Positions 1 to 9,700 are shown, counted from the stretch's first letter. The stretch is 40,222 nucleotides of DNA from Desulfovulcanus ferrireducens (GCF_018704065.1 NZ_JAGUQP010000028.1:1-40222), one strand, 5' to 3'. A program made the numbers and translations. Notes: generated from the letters alone by a model not told the origin.

Positions 1-534
1 GACCAAAAGCTGAGTTACGGTGTCTTGATGCACCAGAAAGTTGAACGGTCTGTCACGCCTAAATTCTTATTTCTTTATCTCTTAAATTTGAAAACAGGTG
101 ATGTAAACATACGAGAAAGTTGAGTTATAAATAAAAATGTGTATTTTTGACTAAAAAATAGCTAAATCATGAGCCGCGAATCACAGATTAACTCTAGCCT
201 TTTGAGCCTAATTTTTATATCCATTTTCCCAGATTTGAATTGTTGAGTCGCGGGTAGGGATGCTTATCTGTGTTCAACCTGAATCTAGAGTTCAGAACAG
301 AGTGTTTTCACCCGCTACCGACTTGGAATTCCCAGCTGAAAAAAGTTTGGTTAGGCAAGTCATTATGTTTATAATTGAACCCTAATAAAATTGATATTTT
401 TATCCAGTTGAAGGCTGGATTCAGGGTAACAGGTATGGATAAGTCATTCTGAGCACAAGGGGAAAGAATCTCTTGTTGCTTTTTCTTGTAGACGAATCTG
501 ATTTTTTCGATGTATTTCTGTACAGGGGGAGAAA
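1..534. other. Gene-free leader region before the LUD gene
   Basis: No convincing reading frame on either strand. The stretch is AT-rich. At 443-472 it holds a diverged copy of the GTCATTCTGAG...GAATCTC repeat that recurs at 21806 and 36808. The last bases before 535 carry a purine-rich ribosome binding site (GGGGGAG, six bases or so before the ATG). Loose inverted matches occur between about 185-205 and 265-295 (CACAGAT/ATCTGTG and AACTCTAG/CTAGAGTT), but they do not form a clean hairpin. Confidence 0.5.
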
Positions 535-1185
535 ATGAAAAAATTTCTAGAAAACTATTGGACCATTAAGCTGAATGAGGTCAAAGAAAATCTGGAGGCC
601 AATAATTTTGAGGTGTTTTTAGTCAATAATGTAGAGGAGGCCAGGGAGGTAGTATTGCAAAAAATTTGGCCTGCAATAACTCCTGTCTCGGTATCCTGGG
701 GAGGGTCCAGAACTTTTAAACAGACTGGGCTTTATGATGAATTAAAAAAAATGGATCTGAAGGTCATCGATACTTATGTCCCTGGCTTGTCAAAAGACGA
801 AGCAATGGAACTAAGACGCAAGTCTCTCTTTGTTGATTTATATGTCACTGGAACCAATGCCATCACAGAAAATGGCGCCCTGGTGAACCTGGATATGATC
901 GGAAACAGAGTAGGGGCCATCACTTTCGGACCGAAATTTGTTTTGGTGCTGGCCGGGAGAAACAAGATCGTGCCTGACTTTGAAGCTGCTGTAACTCGCA
1001 TCAAAGAGTATGCTGCTCCTGCAAATGCCATGCGACTTGATAAGAAGACTCCGTGTACCAAAACCAGTTCTTGTCATAACTGCGAAAGCCCGGATCGAAT
1101 CTGCAATGTTTGGACTATAACAGAGAAGTCCTTTCCTAAAGGACGGATAAAGATAGTTCTTATAAATGAGGATCTGGGAATCTAA
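535..1185 (+). CDS. LUD-domain (LutC/YkgG, DUF162) protein
   Basis: 216 residues, the usual size for a single LUD domain. The SWGGSRT stretch at 54-60 and the TGTNAITENGALVNLD block at 105-120, followed by GNRVGAITFGP, are the conserved core of this family. A C-terminal cysteine set (C174, C180, C183, C190) in a PC-x5-C-x2-C-SPxRIC arrangement is typical of the stand-alone members. LutC works with LutA/LutB in lactate oxidation, but no lutA or lutB lies beside this gene, so substrate and partner are unknown. It has a strong ribosome binding site and sits 3 bases upstream of dnaE, so the two are probably co-transcribed. Family assignment is firm; function is not. Confidence 0.88.
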   Translation: MKKFLENYWTIKLNEVKENLEANNFEVFLVNNVEEAREVVLQKIWPAITPVSVSWGGSRTFKQTGLYDELKKMDLKVIDTYVPGLSKDEAMELRRKSLFVDLYVTGTNAITENGALVNLDMIGNRVGAITFGPKFVLVLAGRNKIVPDFEAAVTRIKEYAAPANAMRLDKKTPCTKTSSCHNCESPDRICNVWTITEKSFPKGRIKIVLINEDLGI

Positions 1186-1188
1186 CAA

Positions 1189-4100
1189 ATGTCCGGATTT
1201 GTTCATCTGCATTGTCATACAGAATATAGTCTCCTGGACGGGGCCATCAAAATTAAGGATCTCTGTGCCAGGGCCGTGGACTATGGTCTGCCTGCCGCAG
1301 CCATTACAGATCATGGCAATCTTTTCGGGGCTGTCATATTTTATACCACAGCCAGAGATTTTGGCTTAAATCCTATTATTGGTTGTGAAGTTTATGTAGC
1401 CCAGAATCATCAAGAAAAGGGTCAGGAACGTTATCATTTGGTGCTTCTGGCCGAGAATAAAACAGGTTACCATAATCTCATCAAGATTGTCACCAAAGGC
1501 TGGCTAGACGGGTTTTATTATAAGCCGCGCGTGGATAAAGAGATTTTAAAAAAATACAGTGATGGACTTATTGCCCTGTCAGCCTGTTTGCAGGGAGAAG
1601 TTCAGTATAAATTACAAAAGGAGGGTTTTGAGGCCGGGCTCAACTCTGCCAGAGAGTATGCCCATATTTTTCCAGGCAGGTTTTATCTGGAAATGCAGGC
1701 AAACGGGATTAGAGAGCAGGAAGAAGTCAATGCAAAGCTCCAGGAAATGGCTCAAAAAACAGGTCTGCCTTTGGTGGCTACCAATGATTGTCATTATTTG
1801 ACCAAAGATGATGTACAGGCCCATGATATTTTGCTCTGCATCCAGACCAATTCCAAGGTGGATGAGCCAAGCCGGATGCGTTTTAATACTGATGAGCTTT
1901 ATTTTAAATCTCCTGAAGAGATGGAAAGGGCATTTAAAGATTGTCCACAGGCCCTGGAGAATGTGCAGGAGATTGCCCAAAGATGCCAGGTAGAACTCGA
2001 CCTGGGCAAACACTATTTCCCGGTTTACGCCCTGCCTGAAGGCATGACCCTGGAAGACGAGTTTGTCCGTCTGGCCCGGGAGGGGCTGAAACAAAGGTTA
2101 AAAGATTTGCCCTATTCTGTGGACGAGGAAAAGTACTGGGAGAGATTGGAACAAGAGCTGGAGATTATCTGTCAGAAGGGTTTTGCCGGTTACTTTTTGA
2201 TCGTTCAGGATTTTATCAACTGGGCCAAAGCACAAGGCATACCAGTAGGCCCCGGGAGAGGTTCGGCAGCAGGTAGTCTGGTGGCCTACGCCTTAAAAAT
2301 CACCAACCTTGATCCTATCAAATACAAACTCCTTTTTGAGCGATTTTTAAATGTGGAGCGGACAAGCTTGCCGGATATTGACGTGGATTTTTGCTATGAT
2401 CGGCGAGAAGAAGTTATCCGCTATGTAACTGAAAAATACGGCAAGGATAGTGTTGCCCAGATCACCACTTTCGGGACGATGAAAGCCAAGGCCGTGGTCA
2501 GGGACGTAGCCCGGGCAATGGGACTTAGCTTGTCCTTGGCGGATAAAATCGCCAAGCTTATCCCCGATGAACTGAAAATGACTATAGATAAGGCCCTGGA
2601 AAAGGAGCCTGATTTAAAAAAGATGGTGGAGGAAGATGAACGTATAGCCAGACTCATGGATATCTGCCGGCGCTTGGAGGGACTGGCCAGACATGCTTCC
2701 ACCCATGCTGCCGGAATTGTCATATCTGACAAGCCCATGGATGAATATCTTCCTCTGTACCGGGGGAAAAAGGGTGAAGTTGTTACCCAGTTTGATATGA
2801 AGCGGGTGGAAAAGGTGGGCCTGATCAAATTCGACTTTTTGGGCCTGAAAACCCTGACCGTGATAAGCGACACTTTAAAACTGGCCCGGCAGGGTGGAAA
2901 ACAAGTCCCGGATATGGATAAACTTCCCCTTGATGATGAGAAGACTTTCGAGCTTCTTTGCGCCGGAGAGACAGACGGTGTGTTCCAGCTGGAAAGCTCC
3001 GGAATGCGCAAGGTACTAACTGATCTTAAACCCAATTGTTTTGAAGATATTATTGCTCTTTTGGCTCTGTATCGACCTGGACCTCTGGAAAGTGGTATGG
3101 TCAATGATTTTATTCGCCGCAAACACGGTCAGATCCCTGTAGAATATCCCCATGAGGCTCTGGAGTCGATTTTAAAAGAAACTTACGGGGTCATTCTCTA
3201 CCAGGAACAGGTAATGCAGATAGCCGCTGTGCTGGCCAATTATTCTTTAGGAGACGGAGATATTTTACGTCGGGCCATGGGTAAAAAAGAGCCAGCAGTG
3301 ATGGCCGCGCAAAGGACCAAATTCATGCAGGGCGCACGTGAGAACAATGTCCCGGAAGAAGTAGCCGAGCATATTTTCGATTTGATGGAAAAATTTGCCG
3401 GGTATGGGTTTAATAAGTCTCACAGCGCTGCTTATGCTCTGATCTCTTATCAGACTGCATATTTAAAAGCCCACTATCCGGTGGAGTTCATGGCGGCCCT
3501 GATTACTTCCGAAGTGAACAATACGGATAAAGTCATTACCCACATCAATGCCTGCCGGGATATGAACATAGAGGTCCTCCCTCCGGACATTAATCATAGC
3601 CACTACTATTTTAGTGTTGAGGGTGGCAAGATGCGTTTTGGACTGGCCGGAATAAAGAATGTGGGGCAAGGGGCTATTGAAGAGATTGTCAGGGAAAGAG
3701 AAGAAAATGGTCCTTATTCCAGTTTGCTCAACTTTTGTGAACGGGTGAACCTTAGAAAAGTGACCAAAAGGGTCATCGAGATGCTCATTAAAAGCGGGGC
3801 CATGGATTGTTTTGGATGTAGCAGAAATGGACTCCTCGCAGGCATGGAGAAAGTTGTGGCCAGGGCTCAGCAAAAAGCCAAACATAAGAGCAAAGGCCAA
3901 CTATCATTTTTAAGTCTGGTCCAAAAAGACTCTGATTCAATCTCTGGTCTTGGATTGGATTGTCCGCAAAATAGTCTGGAAGAATTTTCAGATGAAGAGA
4001 AATTAAAAATGGAAAAAGAGGCCTTAGGCCTTTATCTTAGCGGACATCCTCTTTTACCCTTTAAGGAGGAGATAAAAAGACTGGGTATAAATGAATTGCA

Positions 4101-4656
4101 GCGTTGTCGTGAACTGTCGGCAGGAACAGAGGTTCATGTGGCCGTCATGGTCGTAGGCAAAAAGGAACATCTAAACAAAAAAGGTGAGAAGATGGCTTTT
4201 TGCCAGATCGAGGATTTAAGTGCCAGTGCCGAAGTGACCTTTTTTGCCGATGTCTACGCACAGTACAAAAGTCTTTTAGACAGTGAAGAGCCTTTGTTTC
4301 TTAAAGCTAAAATAAGTGCCTACGAGGGATTGCAAAACACCGAAAGCGATAGTGAAGACAATGATAGACCTAAGCAAATAAAACTTCTGGGCCAGGAGGT
4401 GCAGCTTTTACAAGATGCCATTAACAATGACCATCGTCCCATAAACATTACCATAGACATAGCTCAAAAAGGAGAAAATGGTGAAAGCGGGGTCTGGACG
4501 GGGTTGAAGAAAATTATAGAGAAGTATCCCGGTCAGGTTCCGGTACAGCTCTCGCTGTTAGGCGAGGATTTTGAATGCAAATTGCAGCTTGGCCCTGAGT
4601 ATGGAATAAGTCCCAATCAGAGGTTTTGGACAGAACTTGAAAGGTTAAAAGACTAA
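1189..4656 (+). CDS. dnaE: DNA polymerase III subunit alpha
   Basis: 1155 residues, full length for the DnaE1 type. The N-terminal PHP domain starts with HCHTEYSLLDGA near residue 7. The polymerase core carries the PDIDVDF motif with D396 and D398 and the third acidic residue D549 in KFDFLGLKTL, matching the catalytic aspartates of E. coli DnaE. A glycine-rich GPGRGSAAGSLVAY loop lies just before the palm. Near residue 904 GQLSFLSL resembles an internal clamp-binding motif. An OB-fold follows (about 985-1060, AVMVVGKKEHLNKKGEKMAF). This is the replicative polymerase that copies the chromosome with the beta clamp. The ATG is 3 bases after the LUD stop and lacks a well-placed Shine-Dalgarno, suggesting translational coupling. 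Confidence 0.98.
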   Translation: MSGFVHLHCHTEYSLLDGAIKIKDLCARAVDYGLPAAAITDHGNLFGAVIFYTTARDFGLNPIIGCEVYVAQNHQEKGQERYHLVLLAENKTGYHNLIKIVTKGWLDGFYYKPRVDKEILKKYSDGLIALSACLQGEVQYKLQKEGFEAGLNSAREYAHIFPGRFYLEMQANGIREQEEVNAKLQEMAQKTGLPLVATNDCHYLTKDDVQAHDILLCIQTNSKVDEPSRMRFNTDELYFKSPEEMERAFKDCPQALENVQEIAQRCQVELDLGKHYFPVYALPEGMTLEDEFVRLAREGLKQRLKDLPYSVDEEKYWERLEQELEIICQKGFAGYFLIVQDFINWAKAQGIPVGPGRGSAAGSLVAYALKITNLDPIKYKLLFERFLNVERTSLPDIDVDFCYDRREEVIRYVTEKYGKDSVAQITTFGTMKAKAVVRDVARAMGLSLSLADKIAKLIPDELKMTIDKALEKEPDLKKMVEEDERIARLMDICRRLEGLARHASTHAAGIVISDKPMDEYLPLYRGKKGEVVTQFDMKRVEKVGLIKFDFLGLKTLTVISDTLKLARQGGKQVPDMDKLPLDDEKTFELLCAGETDGVFQLESSGMRKVLTDLKPNCFEDIIALLALYRPGPLESGMVNDFIRRKHGQIPVEYPHEALESILKETYGVILYQEQVMQIAAVLANYSLGDGDILRRAMGKKEPAVMAAQRTKFMQGARENNVPEEVAEHIFDLMEKFAGYGFNKSHSAAYALISYQTAYLKAHYPVEFMAALITSEVNNTDKVITHINACRDMNIEVLPPDINHSHYYFSVEGGKMRFGLAGIKNVGQGAIEEIVREREENGPYSSLLNFCERVNLRKVTKRVIEMLIKSGAMDCFGCSRNGLLAGMEKVVARAQQKAKHKSKGQLSFLSLVQKDSDSISGLGLDCPQNSLEEFSDEEKLKMEKEALGLYLSGHPLLPFKEEIKRLGINELQRCRELSAGTEVHVAVMVVGKKEHLNKKGEKMAFCQIEDLSASAEVTFFADVYAQYKSLLDSEEPLFLKAKISAYEGLQNTESDSEDNDRPKQIKLLGQEVQLLQDAINNDHRPINITIDIAQKGENGESGVWTGLKKIIEKYPGQVPVQLSLLGEDFECKLQLGPEYGISPNQRFWTELERLKD

Positions 4657-4749
4657 AAGGTAAATTTAGGTTATTACGTATCGCTGTTATTAAAACATTG
4701 TATGACCACAAATAACAATTAATAACTATAAATAAATTCTATTAAAAAA

Positions 4750-5145
4750 ATGGGTACAACAAACTCAAAATGGTTTTTACGGGTGAGGTCGGAGTTCAGT
4801 GCTTCTCATCAGTTAAGGCACTATGCAGGAAAATGTGAAGCGTTGCATGGACACAATTTCCAGGTAGAGGTGGAAGTGTGGGGAGATCAGCTTGAGCCCA
4901 AAACAGGAATATTAATTGATTTTAAAGTGTTAAAAAAACATTTACAAACTGTCCTGGACAAACTTGACCACAAGCATTTGAATGATCTTGATGAGTTTAA
5001 AGAAAAGAATCCATCTTCCGAACTTCTGGCTAAGTTTATATTTAAGCACATGAAGAGTCTTTTACCCGGTGATAAAGTTAAGCTTTCTTATGTTATGGTC
5101 GCAGAGAAAAGTAGTTCCATGGCGTTTTACCGGGAGGATGAGTAA
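4750..5145 (+). CDS. queD: 6-carboxy-5,6,7,8-tetrahydropterin synthase
   Basis: 131 residues, full length for the PTPS/QueD family. Zinc ligands are H20 (SASHQL), H33 and H35 (LHGH). C29 in CEALHGH is the catalytic cysteine of the CxxxHGH motif, D73-H74 (LDHKHLND) completes the relay, and E119 (VAEKSSSMAFY) anchors the pterin. QueD converts dihydroneopterin triphosphate to carboxytetrahydropterin on the route to queuosine. A second queuosine gene, queF, lies at 29687. The start has no Shine-Dalgarno and follows an AT-only heptad-like repeat. The gene shares one base with dtd (TAATG). Confidence 0.93.
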   Translation: MGTTNSKWFLRVRSEFSASHQLRHYAGKCEALHGHNFQVEVEVWGDQLEPKTGILIDFKVLKKHLQTVLDKLDHKHLNDLDEFKEKNPSSELLAKFIFKHMKSLLPGDKVKLSYVMVAEKSSSMAFYREDE

Positions 5146-5603
5146 TGCGCATCCTATTGCAGAGAGTAAAAAGAGCCATGGTGACTGTAGATGGTCAGAC
5201 CGTAGCTGAAATAGATACAGGGATTCTGCTCTTTGTAGGTTTTACTCATCCGGATACAAAGCTCTGGCAGGATAAGGCCTGGGACAAGATTTTACAAAAA
5301 ATTGTAAATCTCAGGATTTTTCCTGATAGTAAAGGTAAGCTAAATTTGAGTCTGACCGATATAGATGGTGAAATTCTTTTGGTATCTCAATTTACACTGT
5401 TTGCCGATTGTCGTAAGGGAAGACGACCGAGTTTTAGTCATGCTGCTCATCCAGTAGAGGCCGAGAAACTTTTTAATAAATTTAAAAATGATCTCCAAAG
5501 GTTATGGCCGAAAGTGCAGACAGGCGTTTTCGGAGCGGAAATGGATGTGCAATTGTGTAACTGGGGGCCTGTGACCATCTGGATAGATAGCGATGAGTTT
5601 TGA
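5145..5603 (+). CDS. dtd: D-aminoacyl-tRNA deacylase
   Basis: 152 residues, family-typical. It starts MRILLQRVKRAMVTVDG, the usual Dtd N-terminus, and carries SQFTLFADCRKGRRPSF at about 85-101. The C-terminal NWGPVT is the Gly-cisPro motif that gives chiral proofreading. The enzyme removes D-amino acids (and glycine mischarged on tRNA-Ala) from tRNA in the cytoplasm. The start overlaps the queD stop by one base, so the two genes are translationally coupled. Confidence 0.97.
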   Translation: MRILLQRVKRAMVTVDGQTVAEIDTGILLFVGFTHPDTKLWQDKAWDKILQKIVNLRIFPDSKGKLNLSLTDIDGEILLVSQFTLFADCRKGRRPSFSHAAHPVEAEKLFNKFKNDLQRLWPKVQTGVFGAEMDVQLCNWGPVTIWIDSDEF

Positions 5604-5727
5604 GTTCTTTCTTTACGGAATTCAGAATGACGTTAGAAGGCGTGAGGGATGATGCTTCACGTATTGTACAATGGTGTCAATGGGTGTGCATACTCAAGAA
5701 CAAATATTTTAGTCCAATCTAATAGTT

Positions 5728-6864
5728 ATGGCCGAGACAATTAAAGCCCTTATTATTGATGATTCCAGTTTTTATCGAAGAATGTTGGTTAGCCTGCTAA
5801 AAGGGAGGTTTGACTTTGTTGAAGCCAAAGATGGCGAAGAAGCCATCGATAAATATCTAAGCTTTTCTCCTGATATAATTTTATTGGACTTAAATATGCC
5901 TAAGATCAATGGCCTGGAAGTCATAGATTATATCCGCAATAAAGCCAATAACAATGATGTTTTTATCATAGTCTTGACCGGAGAAGAGTCACAGGAAGTT
6001 AAGATTAAGGCACTTAATCTTGGGGCCAATGACTTTTTGACCAAGCCATTTTCTAAAGAAGAACTCATCGCCAGAATTGGAGTGGCTGAAAGGCAGGTTT
6101 ATTTGTTATTCAGGCTGCACAAGGCGTACGAACGAATGGCCCAGGAACTAAATATGGTTGCTGATTTGCAAGAAAGACTTTTGCCAAGAAGCAACTTTTC
6201 TTTCCCCGGTGTTGATTTACAGTCTTTATACATCCCTTCGGGTATGGCCAGTGGTGACTATTTTGACTATTTTGCTGTCAAAAAGGATGTGCTGCGCTTT
6301 GTGGTAGCCGATGTTTCCGGACATGGGGCCCGGGCTGCTTACATAATGGCTATGGTCAGGACCTTATTTTATATGACTAAACAGCACTATACGTCTTTGA
6401 GTGAAAGCGTCCGTCTTATAAATGAACATTTATGTCAGGTGTTAGGGGAGGAACCCGATTTTATCACCTTGTTTGCCTGTGATTTGGATTTGGCTCAAAA
6501 AAAGATTGAATATGTAAATGCAGGTCATTGCCCAGGGCTAGTAAAAGTCGATGGACAGAAGATTTTGCGATTGGATGCTTATCTGCCGGTTTTAGGTTTT
6601 TTCCCTTTAGAAGTTGAAGCTAAGAAGATTGATTTCACTCAAAGCGTGGGTGTATTTTTGTTTACAGATGGATTTTATGAATGGGAGCTCTCTCCCAAAA
6701 ATGCTTTTGGTTTGGATAGATTTTTGAGGTTGGTAGAGAATTTGCTACGATCCGAAAGGTTTTACCTGGAAGAAGTAAAGGATAAATTAGATTCCATACC
6801 AGTTCTTCCTCCTGTGTATCGCGATGATCTGACAGCTTTATGGGTAGAGACAAAATCAGAGTAG
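5728..6864 (+). CDS. Response regulator with PP2C (RsbU/SpoIIE-type) phosphatase domain
   Basis: 378 residues in two domains. Residues 6-120 are a receiver domain with acidic pair D11-D12, phospho-acceptor D54 in LLDLNMP and K106 in LTKPF. A helical linker (about 120-150, ending DLQERLLP) leads to a PP2C-type serine phosphatase with SGDYFD, ADVSGHGARAA and FLFTDGFYEW metal-site motifs. Such proteins dephosphorylate STAS anti-anti-sigma factors under control of a sensor kinase. The two genes that follow encode the expected kinase (RsbW-like) and STAS substrate, so the three form a partner-switch module. No cognate histidine kinase is present in the window. The start lacks a Shine-Dalgarno. Confidence 0.93.
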   Translation: MAETIKALIIDDSSFYRRMLVSLLKGRFDFVEAKDGEEAIDKYLSFSPDIILLDLNMPKINGLEVIDYIRNKANNNDVFIIVLTGEESQEVKIKALNLGANDFLTKPFSKEELIARIGVAERQVYLLFRLHKAYERMAQELNMVADLQERLLPRSNFSFPGVDLQSLYIPSGMASGDYFDYFAVKKDVLRFVVADVSGHGARAAYIMAMVRTLFYMTKQHYTSLSESVRLINEHLCQVLGEEPDFITLFACDLDLAQKKIEYVNAGHCPGLVKVDGQKILRLDAYLPVLGFFPLEVEAKKIDFTQSVGVFLFTDGFYEWELSPKNAFGLDRFLRLVENLLRSERFYLEEVKDKLDSIPVLPPVYRDDLTALWVETKSE

Positions 6865-6888
6865 TTTTTATATAAATAAAGCCTGAAA

Positions 6889-7320
6889 ATGAAGATTACT
6901 CTTAAAACTACTGCAACACCGTATACAGTTCGGTTGGTGGTTAAGGCCGTGATGACTATTTTAGAAGAGCTAATTGAAAATGATCTCCTTTATGAATTGC
7001 AACTGGCCCTGACCGAGGCATGTAACAATATAGTTGTACATGCCTATGATGGAAAGGAAGGAGAGCTGGAGTTGAGATTGAAGGTTGTTCCTCTCGAATA
7101 TATTCAATTTGAAGTTATAGACTGGGGTAAAGTTTTTAATAGCCCTAGTATCCTGTCAAGTTGTTCCCTTGTATTGCCTAAAGAGGAGGCAACATCAGGG
7201 CGGGGTATTTTTATTATACGAAAAGTGGCTGACAAGTTTGTTTATAAACGGGTTGATGGTAAGAATTTAATAATAATTCGTAAGTATATTCAGGAGGAAA
7301 AGTGGAAAGTTTACAAATAG
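6889..7320 (+). CDS. Anti-sigma factor-type serine kinase (RsbW-like HATPase)
   Basis: 143 residues, a single GHKL ATPase domain. The N box is TEACNNIVVHAYDG (about 43-56). A shortened G1 box (VIDWG) and the GRGIFIIRKV segment form the ATP lid. Proteins of this family phosphorylate a STAS antagonist and bind a sigma factor or other effector. It lies 24 bases after the PP2C gene, and its 3' end overlaps the STAS gene by 19 bases, so the three are one transcription unit. The target released by the switch is not visible; no alternative sigma gene is nearby. Confidence 0.9.
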   Translation: MKITLKTTATPYTVRLVVKAVMTILEELIENDLLYELQLALTEACNNIVVHAYDGKEGELELRLKVVPLEYIQFEVIDWGKVFNSPSILSSCSLVLPKEEATSGRGIFIIRKVADKFVYKRVDGKNLIIIRKYIQEEKWKVYK

Positions 7321-7643
7321 ACAAACAAGGTATGCTGTGTCTGATTAGTCTCCAGGGCGAACTTACCCTGGAGATTGTGGAAGAGGTTAAGGCTAAATTT
7401 GAAGATATTTTTGCTGATGACTGGGATGTCCTGGTCATTAATTTGGCTAAGATTAATTTTTTAGATAGTTCAGGTATTGGGCTCTTAGTAGCAACTAATA
7501 ATAAAGCCAAGCATAGTGGTAAAAAATTTTATTTGCTTGCGCCATCTGAGCAGGTAATAAAGACCTTAAAGTTAGTTAATTTGCTGCATTTTTTTGACAT
7601 TCTTGATAATGAAGATGATTTGATAACAGTTATGCCAGACTAA
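7302..7643 (+). CDS. STAS-domain anti-sigma factor antagonist
   Basis: 113 residues starting at GTG, preceded by an excellent AGGAGG inside the end of the kinase gene, which settles the start. The FLDSSGIGLL motif places the phosphorylatable serine at S56 (equivalent to S58 of SpoIIAA). The hydrophobic strand VLVINLAKINF precedes it as in SpoIIAA/RsbV. When dephosphorylated by the upstream PP2C protein it should sequester the RsbW-like kinase. The 19-base overlap implies coupled synthesis of kinase and antagonist. Confidence 0.92.
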   Translation: MESLQIDKQGMLCLISLQGELTLEIVEEVKAKFEDIFADDWDVLVINLAKINFLDSSGIGLLVATNNKAKHSGKKFYLLAPSEQVIKTLKLVNLLHFFDILDNEDDLITVMPD

Positions 7644-7647
7644 TAAA

Positions 7648-7685
7648 AGTTTAAAAATTGAAGTTAAAAGTTAAGGGTCAATTTA
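7648..7685. repeat. Degenerate 7-base tandem repeat after the STAS gene
   Basis: Reads as AGTTTAA, AAATTGA, AGTTAAA, AGTTAAG, GGTCAAT: five successive diverged heptamers. It is the spacer between the STAS gene and fapA. Confidence 0.65.
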
Positions 7686-7788
7686 ACATTTTTTTGGGAA
7701 GTATGTTTTCCTGCAGTAGAAAATAAAATAGGTATTTTTTTATCTGTTAAAATTTTATGTAAGAAGTTTATACTTTAACTACTAAGTT

Positions 7789-8901
7789 ATGCCCTACTAT
7801 TTACATCATTATTTTGATCCCTATTTTGATTATCAGAAATTAAAGCCTAAACAGCTGGAAAAAGGTAAGGTTGATTACTACAACTTGGGCTATGTCCAGA
7901 ATGTCATAGCCGGTCAAGTTCTTGCTGAGTGGAAAGAGATAGCTCCTGAAGATGTTGATCAATATGATCAGAATTTTATTTATGATAAAAAAGAATTTCC
8001 TATAGGACCTAACTGTGCTGTAAATCCACAAAATGAAGATCAACTCATTGCTACGGCCAATGGCTATGTTTTTTATTACCAGGGCAAAATAGCGGTTAAA
8101 ACAGTGCTTAATGTGCGCCGGGACGTGGATTTTCACACCGGCAATATTTATTTTGTGGGCGATATGATCGTCCATGGTTCTGTCCGTTCAGGTTTCGAGA
8201 TCAGGGCCAATAATATCCGGGTAAAAAGGCTCGTTGAAGGGGCTAAAGTGGAAGCTGGTGGGTCAATGGTTATCGAGGAAGGGGTCAAAGGAAGTGGCCA
8301 GGCTCTGATCAAAGCCGGAGAAAATTTGCGTACTCCTTTTTGTGAAAAGGCCGAGCTGGTTGTGCAAGAAAAATTGATCATAGATGGTTTGTGTTTGCAC
8401 AGCGTTTTATTTGCGGGGAAGTATGTAATGGTCAAAGGTAGGCTGATAGGCGGTCATGTTTGTTCTTCCTCATTAGTTTATGCCGGAGAGCAACTAGGAG
8501 GAGGGATGGGAGCTAAGACTGTTCTAGTTCTGGGTTATGATGCCTTGTTATTCAGAGAGGTTCGCCAGATTGAACAAAGTATTTCTGAGTTAAAAAAAGA
8601 TATTTTTTTAGTGGAGAGCAAGCTTCGTAAGGGGCCGGAATACGAAAAAGAATATGGTCCGAAACTTAGAACTTTAGAAGGAAAACTAAGAATTTTTACT
8701 AAGAAAAGAGAGGAGTTGTGGACAAGGATGGAGGGAAGCCTCAACCACAAGGCCAGGGTTATATGTCCCGGTGAGATTAGGCCTGGTGTGGAGATTAGTA
8801 TTGGACCAGCTTATTATAAGGTAGATGATTTTTTACAAGATGTCTGTTTTTACTTTGAAGATGATGAGATTAAATTAAAATCACCGGCGATGGATAACTA
8901 G
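7789..8901 (+). CDS. FapA (DUF342) family protein
   Basis: 370 residues. The middle of the protein (about 100-250) has the repeated beta-strand pattern with regularly spaced glycines (VGDMIVHGSVRSGFEIRANN, AGGSMVIEEGVKGSGQALI) typical of the right-handed beta-helix of DUF342/FapA. A charged coiled coil follows (about 258-320) and a short C-terminal domain contains RVICPGEIRPGVEI. FapA proteins affect flagellar placement or polysaccharide-linked processes in some bacteria. Here the gene lies between the partner-switch genes and motAB. No Shine-Dalgarno is seen, and 7648-7685 upstream is a degenerate 7-base repeat. Confidence 0.82.
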   Translation: MPYYLHHYFDPYFDYQKLKPKQLEKGKVDYYNLGYVQNVIAGQVLAEWKEIAPEDVDQYDQNFIYDKKEFPIGPNCAVNPQNEDQLIATANGYVFYYQGKIAVKTVLNVRRDVDFHTGNIYFVGDMIVHGSVRSGFEIRANNIRVKRLVEGAKVEAGGSMVIEEGVKGSGQALIKAGENLRTPFCEKAELVVQEKLIIDGLCLHSVLFAGKYVMVKGRLIGGHVCSSSLVYAGEQLGGGMGAKTVLVLGYDALLFREVRQIEQSISELKKDIFLVESKLRKGPEYEKEYGPKLRTLEGKLRIFTKKREELWTRMEGSLNHKARVICPGEIRPGVEISIGPAYYKVDDFLQDVCFYFEDDEIKLKSPAMDN

Positions 8902-8936
8902 TTGATAGTTGATGCTTAAGTACTAAGGGTTAAACT
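8899..8936. repeat. Degenerate 7-base tandem repeat between fapA and motA
   Basis: Reads TAGTTGA, TAGTTGA, TGCTTAA, GTACTAA, GGGTTAA. It begins in the fapA stop codon and ends at the motA start, so it fills the whole spacer and leaves motA without a Shine-Dalgarno. Confidence 0.72.
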
Positions 8937-9695
8937 ATGGATATAGGGACCTTAATCGGAATTCTATTGGGATTTGGCCTGATTATTGGCTCAATTATTT
9001 TGGGTGGAAGTCTGGGGGCGTTTATTGATGTTCCCTCTATTTTAATCGTTGTTTTTGGTACTGTAGCAGTTACCTTTATTATGTTCCCCATGGGCACAGT
9101 GTTCGGGGCCATTAAGGTTATGTTAAAGGCCTTTTTTGCCAAACCCCCGGATCCGAAGGCCATGATTAAAACTATTATTGATCTGGCTAATATTGCTCGC
9201 AGGGAGAGCTTAGTGGCTTTGGAAAAGGCCTCTGTTGAGGATCCCTTTTTAAAAAAGGGAGTACTTATGGTTGCTGACGGTACAGAGGAACAAACAGTAC
9301 GGTCAGTTTTGGAAATTGAGATAGCCTTTATGAAGCAAAGACACCAGATGGGCCAGGAAATTTTTAAATCCATGGGCACTATGGCCCCGGCTTTTGGTAT
9401 GATAGGAACCTTAATTGGTTTGGTTAATATGCTTCAGAGCCTAGATGATCCTTCTTCCATTGGTCCGGCCATGGCAGTGGCCCTTTTAACCACTTTTTAT
9501 GGCGCGGTTTTGGCCAATGTTGTTTTTTTACCTATCGCTAAAAAACTTGAACATAGAAGTGCAGAAGAAGTTTTGTTTATGGAAATAGCTGTTGAAGGAA
9601 TCATTTCTATTTTGAACGGAGAAAATCCACGCATTACTCAGGACAAATTAGAAGCCTTTCTGGCTCCTGCCTTGCGTGAGGGTAGTGATAGTTAA
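8937..9695 (+). CDS. motA: Flagellar motor stator protein MotA
   Basis: 252 residues with four membrane segments: about 4-24, 30-52, and two after residue 145. The cytoplasmic loop between carries the MotA signature. GMIGTLIGLVNML and the later FLPIAKKLE region contain the conserved prolines and glycines of the ion channel. MotA and MotB form the stator that couples ion flow to flagellar rotation. It begins 36 bases after fapA; that spacer is a run of 7-base repeats. motB follows 70 bases downstream. Confidence 0.96.
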   Translation: MDIGTLIGILLGFGLIIGSIILGGSLGAFIDVPSILIVVFGTVAVTFIMFPMGTVFGAIKVMLKAFFAKPPDPKAMIKTIIDLANIARRESLVALEKASVEDPFLKKGVLMVADGTEEQTVRSVLEIEIAFMKQRHQMGQEIFKSMGTMAPAFGMIGTLIGLVNMLQSLDDPSSIGPAMAVALLTTFYGAVLANVVFLPIAKKLEHRSAEEVLFMEIAVEGIISILNGENPRITQDKLEAFLAPALREGSDS

Positions 9696-9700
9696 TTTTA